A stretch of 64,000 nt of DNA, from assembly GCA_015061905.1 (NCBI GenBank), contig SUVQ01000004.1:1-64000 (forward strand), in the 5' to 3' direction. This stretch comes from Verrucomicrobiota bacterium (GTDB lineage Bacteria; Verrucomicrobiota; Verrucomicrobiia; Opitutales; UBA953). Positions 42,511-50,770 of this stretch are shown here, one piece after another. The position numbers were made by a program, and so were the translations under genes. Under the pieces are notes generated by a model that made no database searches, had not been told where the DNA came from, and saw nothing but the letters and a program-made list of their open reading frames with translations. Positions within the stretch are counted from its first letter, which is position 1. Each line of letters starts with the position of its first letter.

Positions 42511-43611
42511 TTACTTTTCTTCCGGCGGCGGCTCGTCGACAAATTCGAAGCCCATTTCCTCGTCGGTTTTGGTCAGCTTGAGATTAAACAACGGAATGAG
42601 CATCAAAAGCATAATGAAAGTGATAATCATCGCCGTCCAGCCGGCAACGTCGTGCACGGTGCCGAGCGTGAATTTTACGCTGTCTGTAGGATTCCCGAAA
42701 AAGTCATAATCCAAAGCTTTGGAGCCGTTCCAGAGCGACCACACCGTCAAAAAGCTGGTGCGCAACACGTTCAAAACGAGCGCGAATACGATGGAAACGC
42801 CGACGAAGCAGACTTTTTTCCCCCAGGAATGGAGAAAAATTGCGGCGAGAAACGAACCTGCGAAGACGCATGCCGTCATCGAGCGGATTCCCGAGCAAGC
42901 GTCCGCCACGCCGACGGTATCGCCTCCCGGAAGCACGATAATGTTGCCTTCCTGAACGAGGGAAAAATCAAAGAGATTGAGCAAATAGACGACGGTTGCC
43001 GTAACTTTGTCCAAGAGCAGGGTTTTGATTTGGCTGTCTACGAGAAACGTAAACGGACCGGAAACAAACCATACGCAAATCGGGAAAACAAAAATCATCA
43101 GCACGCGCAATCGGGTGCGCAAATCGAGCGGCGTTCCCGTCAAATCTTTTGCCGAAGCGAACCAAACCAAGCCGAACGCCGTGCCGATGAAGCCCATCGT
43201 GTTTTCGTGAGTCGTAACTGCCGCCGCGCCGTAAATTGCGGTGCCGACACCGCCTCCGGCGAACAAAAGGAGCGAGAAAAGCGTTCCCGCGGCAAAAATC
43301 AGATCGAGAATCCACGGCGTTTTCCACCCGGGGCGAATAAACGCGGGCGGCGAAAATTCGTCGGTCGGTTCGCCGCTGTCGTCCGTCGCCGTCGCCAACG
43401 GCGAGCCCGTGAAAATCGCGCGCAAGAGGTGAAAGCGTTCTTTCAAAACAAAAGCGCACAAAAACGGCACGAGATAGCCGAAAATGTAATCGTCTTTGGA
43501 CGACCAGCAGTATTGCTGATCCCAAATGACGATGGCGCACATAAGAATTCCGATCGCCGCAAACCACAGCGGCGTTTTATCTGATTTTTTTTCTGCGGAA
43601 ATACTGCTCAT
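42511..43611 (-). CDS. Exosortase (PEP-CTERM sorting enzyme)
   Basis: About 366 residues from the ATG at 43611 (MSSISAEKKSDKTPLWFAAI), with about eight membrane segments. The catalytic triad of the exosortase/archaeosortase family is visible: Cys in VADACSGIRSM, Arg in LVLNVLRTSF and His in GTVHDVAGWTA. It is an inner-membrane transpeptidase-like enzyme that recognises PEP-CTERM tails. Three substrates lie in this window (28296, 38090, 45733). A hydrophilic loop near residue 75-100 is unusually rich in Asp/Pro. The exact subtype cannot be assigned. Confidence 0.92.
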   Translation of the reverse strand: MSSISAEKKSDKTPLWFAAIGILMCAIVIWDQQYCWSSKDDYIFGYLVPFLCAFVLKERFHLLRAIFTGSPLATATDDSGEPTDEFSPPAFIRPGWKTPWILDLIFAAGTLFSLLLFAGGGVGTAIYGAAAVTTHENTMGFIGTAFGLVWFASAKDLTGTPLDLRTRLRVLMIFVFPICVWFVSGPFTFLVDSQIKTLLLDKVTATVVYLLNLFDFSLVQEGNIIVLPGGDTVGVADACSGIRSMTACVFAGSFLAAIFLHSWGKKVCFVGVSIVFALVLNVLRTSFLTVWSLWNGSKALDYDFFGNPTDSVKFTLGTVHDVAGWTAMIITFIMLLMLIPLFNLKLTKTDEEMGFEFVDEPPPEEK

Positions 43612-43797
43612 TGTCGGTGAGTAAAGATACAAAATATGCCGCTCAGATTAACGAAATCTCGCGTTCCCGCGCAACGGTAAAGACGAGAGGGCGTTCCCGC
43701 CGGAAAAAGCCGAGCGCTTCCGGCGCCCCTGCTTGCTCTATGCGTGCTAAATTGAAATTTACGTTTCCCGGCTTTTGCGTTTTGATTGTGCGAAAGT

Positions 43798-44700
43798 ATG
43801 AAATTTAAAATCTCTGTTCCCGCGACGAGCGCAAACGTCGGTCCCGGTTTCGATATGATGGGACTTGCTTTCGATATGTTTAACCGCTTTACGTTTGAAA
43901 CCGGCGGGGACGGTTTATCCATCACCGGTTGCGAGCCGCAGTTCGCGAGCGCGGAAAACAACCTCGTTTACAAAACTTTAGAGAAAACGCTCCAAAGCTA
44001 CGGTCGTCCCGTTCCCGCGATGAATATTCACTTCGATACGGACTTGCCGCTCTGTAGCGGCTTGGGCTCAAGCTCAACCTGTATCGTAGCCGGAATTATG
44101 GCGGCAAACCAAATCGGCGGACTTAATTTCGACAAGGGCGAAATTTTGCGCATCGCGTCCTTGATTGAAGGACACCCGGACAACGTTGCTCCGGCGATTC
44201 TCGGCGGCTTCGTCGCCGCCATCATCGAAAACGATTTTGTTTACTGGCACGAATATTCCATCAGCGACAAGCTCAGTTTCTATGCGCTGATGCCGGATGT
44301 GCGCGTTTCGACGGAGGAAGCGCGTAAAATTCTTCCGAAATCCTACAGCCTCTCGGATTGTATTTATAACTTGTCCCGCGTGCCGCTTCTTGTCGAAGGC
44401 TTGGAAAAAGCGGACGAGCAACTGATCCGCGCCGGTTGCAAAGATCGGCTTCATCAAAGCTACCGCCTTTCGCTGATTCCGGAAGGCGATAAGGTTTTCA
44501 ACTACGTCAAGGAAAGCGATAACGCGGTAACGACTTACGTTTCCGGTGCGGGACCGACGATTGTCGCCATCGTCGTGAATGACGACGACAGCTTCGGCAA
44601 AGAAATCGCGGATTACTGCGATACGCTTTCCCTTAATTGGCGCGTGCGCAAAATGCACGTTAACCATCGCGGCGCATCCATCAAAATCATCCGCCCGTAA
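43798..44700 (+). CDS. thrB: Homoserine kinase
   Basis: 300 residues from the ATG at 43798 (MKFKISVPATSANVGPGFDM). GHMP motifs: PATSANVGPGFD, LCSGLGSSSTCIVAG (ATP loop) and VSGAGPTIVAIV. It phosphorylates homoserine in threonine synthesis. menB follows after 15 bases. Confidence 0.93.
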   Translation: MKFKISVPATSANVGPGFDMMGLAFDMFNRFTFETGGDGLSITGCEPQFASAENNLVYKTLEKTLQSYGRPVPAMNIHFDTDLPLCSGLGSSSTCIVAGIMAANQIGGLNFDKGEILRIASLIEGHPDNVAPAILGGFVAAIIENDFVYWHEYSISDKLSFYALMPDVRVSTEEARKILPKSYSLSDCIYNLSRVPLLVEGLEKADEQLIRAGCKDRLHQSYRLSLIPEGDKVFNYVKESDNAVTTYVSGAGPTIVAIVVNDDDSFGKEIADYCDTLSLNWRVRKMHVNHRGASIKIIRP

Positions 44701-44715
44701 AATTTTTTTTGTATC

Positions 44716-45567
44716 ATGGAAAAAAATACAAGCGTTCCCGTTTGGAAAAAAGTTCGTGAATTTTCCGAAATTATTTACGAAAAATGCGACGAGGGCATTG
44801 CACGCGTAACGATTAATCGGCCGCATCGCCGAAACGCGTTTACGCCGGAAACCGTGCAGGAAATGCTCGAAGCGTTTTCGGATGCTCGCGAAGACATTAA
44901 AATCGGCGTCGTGCTTTTGCGCGGAGCCAATCCGCAAACAGACGGAAAATACGCGTTTTGCTCCGGCGGCGACCAGAAAATCCGCGGCGACAAAACCGGC
45001 GGCTACACGTCAAAATCCGGCGTGCCGCGCCTGAATGTTTTGGACCTGCAACGCCTGATCCGCACCATGCCGAAAGTCGTCATCGCACTTGTCGCCGGCT
45101 ACGCCATCGGCGGCGGTCACGTTTTGCACATGGTTTGCGATTTGACAATCGCGGCGGACAACGCCGTGTTCGGGCAAACGGGACCGAAGGTCGGAAGCTT
45201 TGACGGCGGCTTCGGCAGTAGCTACCTCGCACGCCTTGTCGGTCAAAAAAAAGCGCGCGAAATTTGGTTCCTTTGCCGTCAATACAATGCGGAAGATGCG
45301 CTGAAAATGGGGCTCGTCAATACGGTCGTTCCCGTGGAACGCCTCGACGAAGAAGGCGTGCAGTGGGCGCGGGAAATTTTGACAAAAAGCCCGATCGCAA
45401 TCCGTTGCCTCAAATCCGCGTTCAATGCCGAGCTCGACGGGCAGGCGGGGATTCAGGAACTCGCCGGGAACGCGACGCTGCTGTATTATCTGACGGAAGA
45501 GGGCAACGAAGGCAGAAAAGCTTATTTGGAAAAACGCGCTCCCGAATTCGGAGATTGGCTTCCGTAG
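44716..45567 (+). CDS. menB: 1,4-dihydroxy-2-naphthoyl-CoA synthase
   Basis: 283 residues, crotonase fold. [40 protein letters not shown] and [20 protein letters not shown] are diagnostic of MenB rather than general enoyl-CoA hydratases. It closes the second ring in menaquinone synthesis. It is in an operon with thrB, without other men genes nearby. Confidence 0.95.
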   Translation: MEKNTSVPVWKKVREFSEIIYEKCDEGIARVTINRPHRRNAFTPETVQEMLEAFSDAREDIKIGVVLLRGANPQTDGKYAFCSGGDQKIRGDKTGGYTSKSGVPRLNVLDLQRLIRTMPKVVIALVAGYAIGGGHVLHMVCDLTIAADNAVFGQTGPKVGSFDGGFGSSYLARLVGQKKAREIWFLCRQYNAEDALKMGLVNTVVPVERLDEEGVQWAREILTKSPIAIRCLKSAFNAELDGQAGIQELAGNATLLYYLTEEGNEGRKAYLEKRAPEFGDWLP

Positions 45568-45654
45568 CCGTTTCCGGAACCGCTGACGGGAACGCGCGCG
45601 ACCGGCGCGAATCAGTTTCCCGGATTTATCTTGTAAAAAAAACGGGCACAAATG

Positions 45655-45705
45655 AGGGGTTTTTGCGGAAGGAAAGACATATCTTCTTTCCCCGCAAAAA
45701 CCCCT
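45655..45705. terminator. Bidirectional terminator between menB and a PEP-CTERM gene
   Basis: AGGGGTTTTTGCGG and CCGCAAAAACCCCT form a perfect 14-bp stem. The loop itself contains GAAAG/CTTTC pairing. It lies between convergent genes and can serve both. Confidence 0.75.
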
Positions 45706-45732
45706 TCTCGTTTCTTGTTCTATTCTACTTTT

Positions 45733-46605
45733 TTATCGCTTACGCCGCGAAGCAACGAGCGCCAGCGCGCCTATGCCTGCAAGCAAACCGAATGCCGACG
45801 GCTCGGGAACGTTTTCTGCCGTGCGAGTCCACTTTGTAAACGAGTTTTGAGGCGTTCCGTTTTCGGAGCCGACAAAAGTAACGTCGCCGACATTCGATTT
45901 ATTTCCGCCGGGAGCCGCTGCGTCTCCGATGAGATGAAATCCGATATCATCAAAAACCTGTTCCGTATGTCCTCCGCATCCGAGGTGTGACGAGTTTAGG
46001 ATGAGAAAGTATGTGTTGGCTCCGGTCGTCTCGTTTTTCACACCGAAGTAGATTTTGTCGTTAATGGACGAGTCGGCAAATGTTTCAAAGATAATTGTGT
46101 ATTGGTAATGTCCGTCCCCGTAATTGATGTTGCCGGGCGATGTCCAAACTTGTTTTCCGGCGGACCCGAAAGCAAGAGATTCAAGTGCAGGCGTATTGGG
46201 AACGTCTGCATACAACAAAACTCCTGTTTGAGACATTACACTCGGCGAATTTCCGAAAACGATACAAACGTCATTGGAAGTGTTTACCATCGAGAGCATT
46301 CCTGATGCGGGTTGTGTGTCGGAAAGCCCCTTGTCATGAACCATCTCAAACGTAATTTCGTAGCGGGCATCTTGGGTGAAGTCCACTTTCATGCTTGAGC
46401 TCCCGTGGATTTGGACTTCGTTCGCGGCACCTGTTGTTGCCGTGTCTTTTTCTGTGAAAGTGAGTTTTTGTTCTTGGTTGTAAGTGTATTTCACCTTGTC
46501 GGTGTCCTGTTCCCAGATTTTTGTTTTTTGAGATTCCGTCCACGCGTTTGCGCTGAGCGTTCCCGCGAGGAGGAGGGTTGCTATCGGTAAGAATGTGTTT
46601 TTCAT
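45733..46605 (-). CDS. PEP-CTERM surface protein
   Basis: About 290 residues from the ATG at 46605 (MKNTFLPIATLLLAGTLSAN, signal peptide). It ends VPEPSAFGLLAG, a span and RRKR. The middle (HYQYTIIFETFADSSINDKI) resembles the protein at 28296 (HRYTIIVESFSDHSKDDLI), so the two are paralogues with the same beta-rich domain. Likely exported and handled by the exosortase at 42511. The upstream conserved block is at 46625-46724. Confidence 0.88.
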   Translation of the reverse strand: MKNTFLPIATLLLAGTLSANAWTESQKTKIWEQDTDKVKYTYNQEQKLTFTEKDTATTGAANEVQIHGSSSMKVDFTQDARYEITFEMVHDKGLSDTQPASGMLSMVNTSNDVCIVFGNSPSVMSQTGVLLYADVPNTPALESLAFGSAGKQVWTSPGNINYGDGHYQYTIIFETFADSSINDKIYFGVKNETTGANTYFLILNSSHLGCGGHTEQVFDDIGFHLIGDAAAPGGNKSNVGDVTFVGSENGTPQNSFTKWTRTAENVPEPSAFGLLAGIGALALVASRRKR

Positions 46606-46624
46606 GTGTGTTTCTGTTATTTCG

Positions 46625-46724
46625 ATTGAGCGCAAGAGACCGTCTCCTGACAAATAGACTCAATTTGAAACTGCCATTTTGAAAAAAAAAAACGTAGGTC
46701 AACTCAAAACTACAAAAATGGTAG
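46625..46724 (-). promoter_or_regulatory. Conserved PEP-CTERM promoter and 5'-leader, copy B
   Basis: In gene direction: dyad CTACCATTTTTGTAG (46710-46724), TTGACC as -35 (46697-46702), a spacer with eleven T, and CAAAAT as -10 (46676-46681). The leader has AAATTGAG (46659-46666) pairing with CTCAAT (46625-46630), enclosing the hairpin CAGGAG-ACGGT-CTCTTG (46633-46649). One inner pair is G-T here and A-T in copy A. Confidence 0.75.
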
Positions 46725-46856
46725 AATATGTAATTGGCGGAGAAGCTCTTTTTTTTTTTTTTTTGATTTACCCTGAGAAAAAAAAAAGGCTTGCGCTCTT
46801 CGAAAGAAAAGGGCATTTTCTTCCTCAACTTTCGTTTGAACGAAGGTCGCTGAAGT

Positions 46857-46931
46857 GGGGCGCTAGCTCAATGGTAGAGCAGTTGCCTTTTAAGCAATTG
46901 GTTCGGGGTTCGAATCCCCGGCGCCCTACCA
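46857..46931 (+). tRNA. tRNA-Lys (UUU)
   Basis: 75 bases with encoded CCA. Acceptor GGGGCGC/GCGCCCT, D stem GCTC/GAGC, anticodon stem GTTGC/GCAAT with loop CTTTTAA (anticodon TTT), T arm CGGGG-TTCGAAT-CCCCG. Confidence 0.96.
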
Positions 46932-46940
46932 CTTCAAAAC

Positions 46941-46982
46941 AGCCCGCAAGCCAAACAAATAAAAGCTTCGCGGGCTTTTTTG
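46941..46982 (+). terminator. Terminator of tRNA-Lys
   Basis: AGCCCGCAAGC and GCTTCGCGGGCT pair with a small mismatch around an AT-rich loop, followed by TTTTTTG. The 5' arm and its flank are the same as at the tRNA-Leu terminator. Confidence 0.88.
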
Positions 46983-47036
46983 TTTTTTCGAACGAATGAA
47001 AACACAGATTCTTTTTTTTTTTGAAAAATCAATCTC

Positions 47037-47612
47037 ATGCTGGATTTAGGATTACAGGAATTTAAAAAATTTAGTTTGCCCGAGGAAATTTCGGGCGAAA
47101 AAATCGTCGTGCGCCGCCGCACGCATGCTCACGACGAAGAATTGTTTGCGCTGATTGAGCGTTCCCGCGAGCATTTGCGCGAATTTCTCTTTTGGATCGA
47201 CGGGACAAAAAGCGCGGAAGACGTGCGCATCGTTACTGATATTTTTTCCGAAAACTGGGACGCGCAAAAATCTTTCGAATACGTGTTTTTTTCCAAGGAT
47301 TCCGGAAAAATGGTCGGCGCGGGCGGCGTGCATACGATTTCTCACATGAATCGCATGGCGGAATTCGGTTATTATTTGGACAAAACCGCTTGCGGGAACG
47401 GCTACGCCACGGAATTTGTCCGCCTTTTGGAAAAAGCGCTTTTCGCCTGCGGAATTCATCGTTGCGTTATTGAATGCGACGCGGATAATTGCGCTTCTGC
47501 CGCCGTCGCCAAACGCCTCGGCTACACGCTTGAAGGTCGCCTTCGCGATGTTAAATGCGCTTACGGAGGTTTCCGCGACGGACTCATTTTTTCCAAACTT
47601 GAAAACGAATAA
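47037..47612 (+). CDS. GNAT acetyltransferase, RimJ/RimL-like
   Basis: 191 residues. The acetyl-CoA domain has AEFGYYLDKTACGNGYATEF, VRLLEKALFACGIHRCVIEC and AVAKRLGYTLEGRLRDVKCA, the RimJ/RimL pattern of ribosomal-protein N-acetyltransferases. The substrate is not known. Confidence 0.88.
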   Translation: MLDLGLQEFKKFSLPEEISGEKIVVRRRTHAHDEELFALIERSREHLREFLFWIDGTKSAEDVRIVTDIFSENWDAQKSFEYVFFSKDSGKMVGAGGVHTISHMNRMAEFGYYLDKTACGNGYATEFVRLLEKALFACGIHRCVIECDADNCASAAVAKRLGYTLEGRLRDVKCAYGGFRDGLIFSKLENE

Positions 47613-47627
47613 AGCCGGCGTTCCCGC

Positions 47628-48686
47628 ATGAAAAAAATTGACGAAATATTAGCTTCCGCCTACACGGAAAAAGATTTTCCCGCCGCCGCGTATCAGACGG
47701 AAATTTGGGCAAAAACGCGTCCGCTCGAAGGTTTGAGCGTGATTGAGGCTTCTCCGATTTTCCGCAACACGATGACGAAATACCGCGCGCTCATCGCGGC
47801 GGGAGCGCGGCTGACCATCGGTTGGCGCGAAGGAATTATCTATGATGCCGCCGTGATGGAGCGGATGCGCGAGGCGGGCGTTCCCGTCGTGCGCTGGGAC
47901 GACGAGCCCTTCGAGGTCGATTTGATTTTGGACAATGCCGGCGGTTTTTCCGCATGGAAACCGCGTCTCGGATTCGCCGAGCTGACGCGTTCCGGCGTTG
48001 AAAAATACCGAAATTCCGATCGTCCCGTTTTTCTTGCAGACGGCGGGCGCATTAAGCGTATCGAAACTTTTCTCGGAACGGGCGAAAGCTTTTACCGAGC
48101 GATGGCGCAACGCGGCTACGCGGATTGGGCAGGAAAAAAGCTTGTGATTTTCGGGAGCGGAAAAGTCGGCTCCGGGCTAATTTATTACGCAAAACAAAAG
48201 GGCGCGTATGTCGTTTCCGTGACGGATCCGGCTACCGTTTCCGAAAAAACGCGGGAACGCATTGACGAACTCGTCGATTTTCGCGATACCGAAAAAACCG
48301 CGCTCGCCGTCGCCGATGCATTTGCGGCGGTTACCGCGACGGGAATCCGCGGCGCGCTTGATCGCGGGAACGTTCCCGAAGCCCTCGTCGCTTCGCCGGC
48401 GCTCCTTGCCAACATGGGCGTTGAGGACGAATTCGGTCCGCGCGTTCCCGCCTCGCGGGTGCTCGGCGAAAAGCGTTCGCTGAATTTTTTCCTCGAAGAA
48501 CCGACGCATCTGAAATACATCGACGCGACGCTGGCTTTGCACAGTGCGGGCGCCGTTTACCTCGCTCAAAATGCCGGGAAACTGCCGAGCGGCATTATTT
48601 TGCCGCCGGACGATATTGAAGACGAAATCCTGCGCATCACGCGGGAACGCGGTTGCATCGCCGACGAAATGGATTTTTTGAATTAA
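47628..48686 (+). CDS. Adenosylhomocysteinase-like NAD-binding protein
   Basis: 352 residues, shorter than true SAH hydrolase (about 430-480). The C-terminal half has a Rossmann fold (AGKKLVIFGSGKVGSGLIYY, then YVVSVTDP) preceded by RIETFLGTGESFYRAM, which resembles the SAHH linker. The N-terminal part resembles its substrate domain only loosely, and the usual C-terminal KxxxYRY tail is missing. It lies directly before an MTA/SAH deaminase-type gene, which supports a role in SAM-product recycling. It could also be a dehydrogenase of another pathway. Confidence 0.6.
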   Translation: MKKIDEILASAYTEKDFPAAAYQTEIWAKTRPLEGLSVIEASPIFRNTMTKYRALIAAGARLTIGWREGIIYDAAVMERMREAGVPVVRWDDEPFEVDLILDNAGGFSAWKPRLGFAELTRSGVEKYRNSDRPVFLADGGRIKRIETFLGTGESFYRAMAQRGYADWAGKKLVIFGSGKVGSGLIYYAKQKGAYVVSVTDPATVSEKTRERIDELVDFRDTEKTALAVADAFAAVTATGIRGALDRGNVPEALVASPALLANMGVEDEFGPRVPASRVLGEKRSLNFFLEEPTHLKYIDATLALHSAGAVYLAQNAGKLPSGIILPPDDIEDEILRITRERGCIADEMDFLN

Positions 48687-48731
48687 AACGAAAAACCGCC
48701 GGACGCGGCCGCTTCTTCCGTTATTTTTCCC

Positions 48732-49991
48732 ATGAAAAAAATTCTTTTTAAAAATGTGTTTCTGAACGGCGCGGAAACGGATGTGCTCGTTTGCGGCAAC
48801 CGTTTTGAAAAAGTCGCTCCGTGTATTGAAATTTCGGATACGGAAAATGCGGAAATTGTTTCCGCGAAAAATCTCGCGATACTTCCGTCGTTTTGCAATG
48901 CGCACACGCACGCGGCGATGACGCTTTTGCGCGGTTACGCGGACGATATGGAGCTTTTCAAATGGCTCAACGACCACATTTGGCCGTTTGAAGCAAAGCT
49001 TTCCGCCCGCGATATTTACGAGGGTTCCCGCCTTGCGATTCTCGAAATGATACGCTCGGGAACGACTTTTTTTAACGACATGTATTTTGAGAGCGCGGAA
49101 ACGGTGCGCGCCGCACGCGAGCTCGGAATTCGCGCCTGCGTCGGCATGACCGTTACGAATTTTACGGGCGAAGAAAAAATCGAAAAAATGTTCGCACGGC
49201 TCCGCGAGCTCCCGAAGGGCGGGGCGGTCGGAGACGACGGGCTCGTGCGCTTCGCGATTGCGCCGCACGCGGTTTACACCGTAAGCGAAAAACTTTGGTT
49301 GCGCTGTGCGGAGTTGGCGCGGGAACGCGGCGTTTTGCTACACATTCATCTTTCGGAGACGAAAAAGGAAGTGGCGGATTGCATCGCCGAGCACGGCGTT
49401 TCGCCCGTGCGTTGGCTGGATTCTCTCGGCGTGCTTGGCGAAAATGTTGTTGCTGCGCACGTTGTTCATGTCGACGACGAAGAAATTGAAATTTTGCGGG
49501 AACGCAGCGTTACAATCGCGCATAATCCGGTTTCCAACATGAAATTGGCGTCGGGAATTTTTCGTGCGGAGGCTTTTTCCGCGCACGGCGCAAAGATTGC
49601 ACTCGGCACGGACGGCACGGCATCTAACAACAACTTGGATATGCGCGAAGAAATGAAGTTTGCCGCGTTGCTTGCAAAAGTCGGCGGCAATCCGGAAGCC
49701 GTTCCCGCCGAGGAAGTTTTTTCATGGGCTACGAGAAACGGATTCCGCGCTTTCGGAATCGATGCCGGGGAAATCGCCGAGGGCAAACTCGCCGATGCCG
49801 TTTTTGTAGATTTGAACAACGAACGCATGTTCCCGAATCACAATCTGATTTCAAACTGGGTTTATTCCGCCGACGCGCGAGCCGTGCGGCACGTGATTTG
49901 CGACGGGAAATTTTTGATGCGCGACGGCATCGTTCCCGCCGAGGAGGAAATCCTCTCCGCCGCCCGTGAATTGCCTTTGCTGAAAAAATGA
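48732..49991 (+). CDS. Amidohydrolase, MTA/SAH deaminase type
   Basis: 419 residues. Metal and active-site motifs: CNAHTHAAMTLLRGYADDME, LLHIHLSETKKEV, AAHVVHVDDEEIEIL and LGTDGTASNNNLDMREEM. This set fits the MtaD/SsnA group, which deaminates methylthioadenosine or S-adenosylhomocysteine. The stop overlaps the start of the following hydrolase gene as ATGA (49988). Confidence 0.85.
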   Translation: MKKILFKNVFLNGAETDVLVCGNRFEKVAPCIEISDTENAEIVSAKNLAILPSFCNAHTHAAMTLLRGYADDMELFKWLNDHIWPFEAKLSARDIYEGSRLAILEMIRSGTTFFNDMYFESAETVRAARELGIRACVGMTVTNFTGEEKIEKMFARLRELPKGGAVGDDGLVRFAIAPHAVYTVSEKLWLRCAELARERGVLLHIHLSETKKEVADCIAEHGVSPVRWLDSLGVLGENVVAAHVVHVDDEEIEILRERSVTIAHNPVSNMKLASGIFRAEAFSAHGAKIALGTDGTASNNNLDMREEMKFAALLAKVGGNPEAVPAEEVFSWATRNGFRAFGIDAGEIAEGKLADAVFVDLNNERMFPNHNLISNWVYSADARAVRHVICDGKFLMRDGIVPAEEEILSAARELPLLKK

Positions 49992-50713
49992 AAAACGTTT
50001 CCGTATCCGAATCTTTTGTCAACGGTTGTCGCGTTGTCTGCGCCCGCCCGGAAAGTCCGCGCGGCGTGCTTGCGTGGTTTCACGGCGGCGGTTGGGCGGT
50101 TCCGCTCGGCGAAGATTCAATTTCGTGGGGGCGAGACCTTGCCGCCGCGACCGGGCTCGAAGTGCGCATGCCGGATTATCCGCTTGCGAAAAAAGCACCG
50201 TTTCCCGAAATCAACGCGTGGTGTCGCGATTATTGGAAGAATCTCTGCGAAACTTGCACGAACGCGGGAACGCCCGTTTTTATGGGCGGCGACTCTGCCG
50301 GTGCGCACCTCGCGCTTTTGTCGCTTTCTGCGGGAACGCCGAGAAAAGCGGCATTTATCTACGCCGTAACAACGCTTTTGCCGGAGCGGGAACGCGGTTC
50401 GTGGGCGGCGTATGAAAAGAGCTGGACGCTTTCGCCGCGCCTCATGGATTTTTTCTGCAAAGGTTATTGCCCGGATTTGGCGGCGCGCCGGGAACTTTCT
50501 CCGCTCGAAATTTTGGAAAAAATCCCGCCGACGCTTTTAATTACGGCGGAAGACGATATTCTTGCCGACCAGCAAACCGCCTTCGCGCAAAAATTCGGAG
50601 CAAGGCAAATCGTTTATCGCGGAGCCAAACATATTTTTCTCTCGCGTGAGGACGGCGCGGAATTTCGTTCCCGCGCGCTTTGCGACCTCGCGGCGGTTTT
50701 CGCCTGCGAATAA
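49988..50713 (+). CDS. Alpha/beta hydrolase, acetyl-esterase type
   Basis: 241 residues. The oxyanion motif FHGGGWAVPL, the nucleophile elbow GGDSAGAHLAL and late Asp (AEDDILADQ) and His (AKHIFLS) positions match the hormone-sensitive-lipase-like esterases. It is coupled to the deaminase gene. The substrate is unknown. Confidence 0.85.
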   Translation: MKNVSVSESFVNGCRVVCARPESPRGVLAWFHGGGWAVPLGEDSISWGRDLAAATGLEVRMPDYPLAKKAPFPEINAWCRDYWKNLCETCTNAGTPVFMGGDSAGAHLALLSLSAGTPRKAAFIYAVTTLLPERERGSWAAYEKSWTLSPRLMDFFCKGYCPDLAARRELSPLEILEKIPPTLLITAEDDILADQQTAFAQKFGARQIVYRGAKHIFLSREDGAEFRSRALCDLAAVFACE

Positions 50714-50770
50714 AACAAAATTCCGCGCCGCGTAAGAAAGCTCCCGATTCCCGGTTGCTTATTTCCGGGA

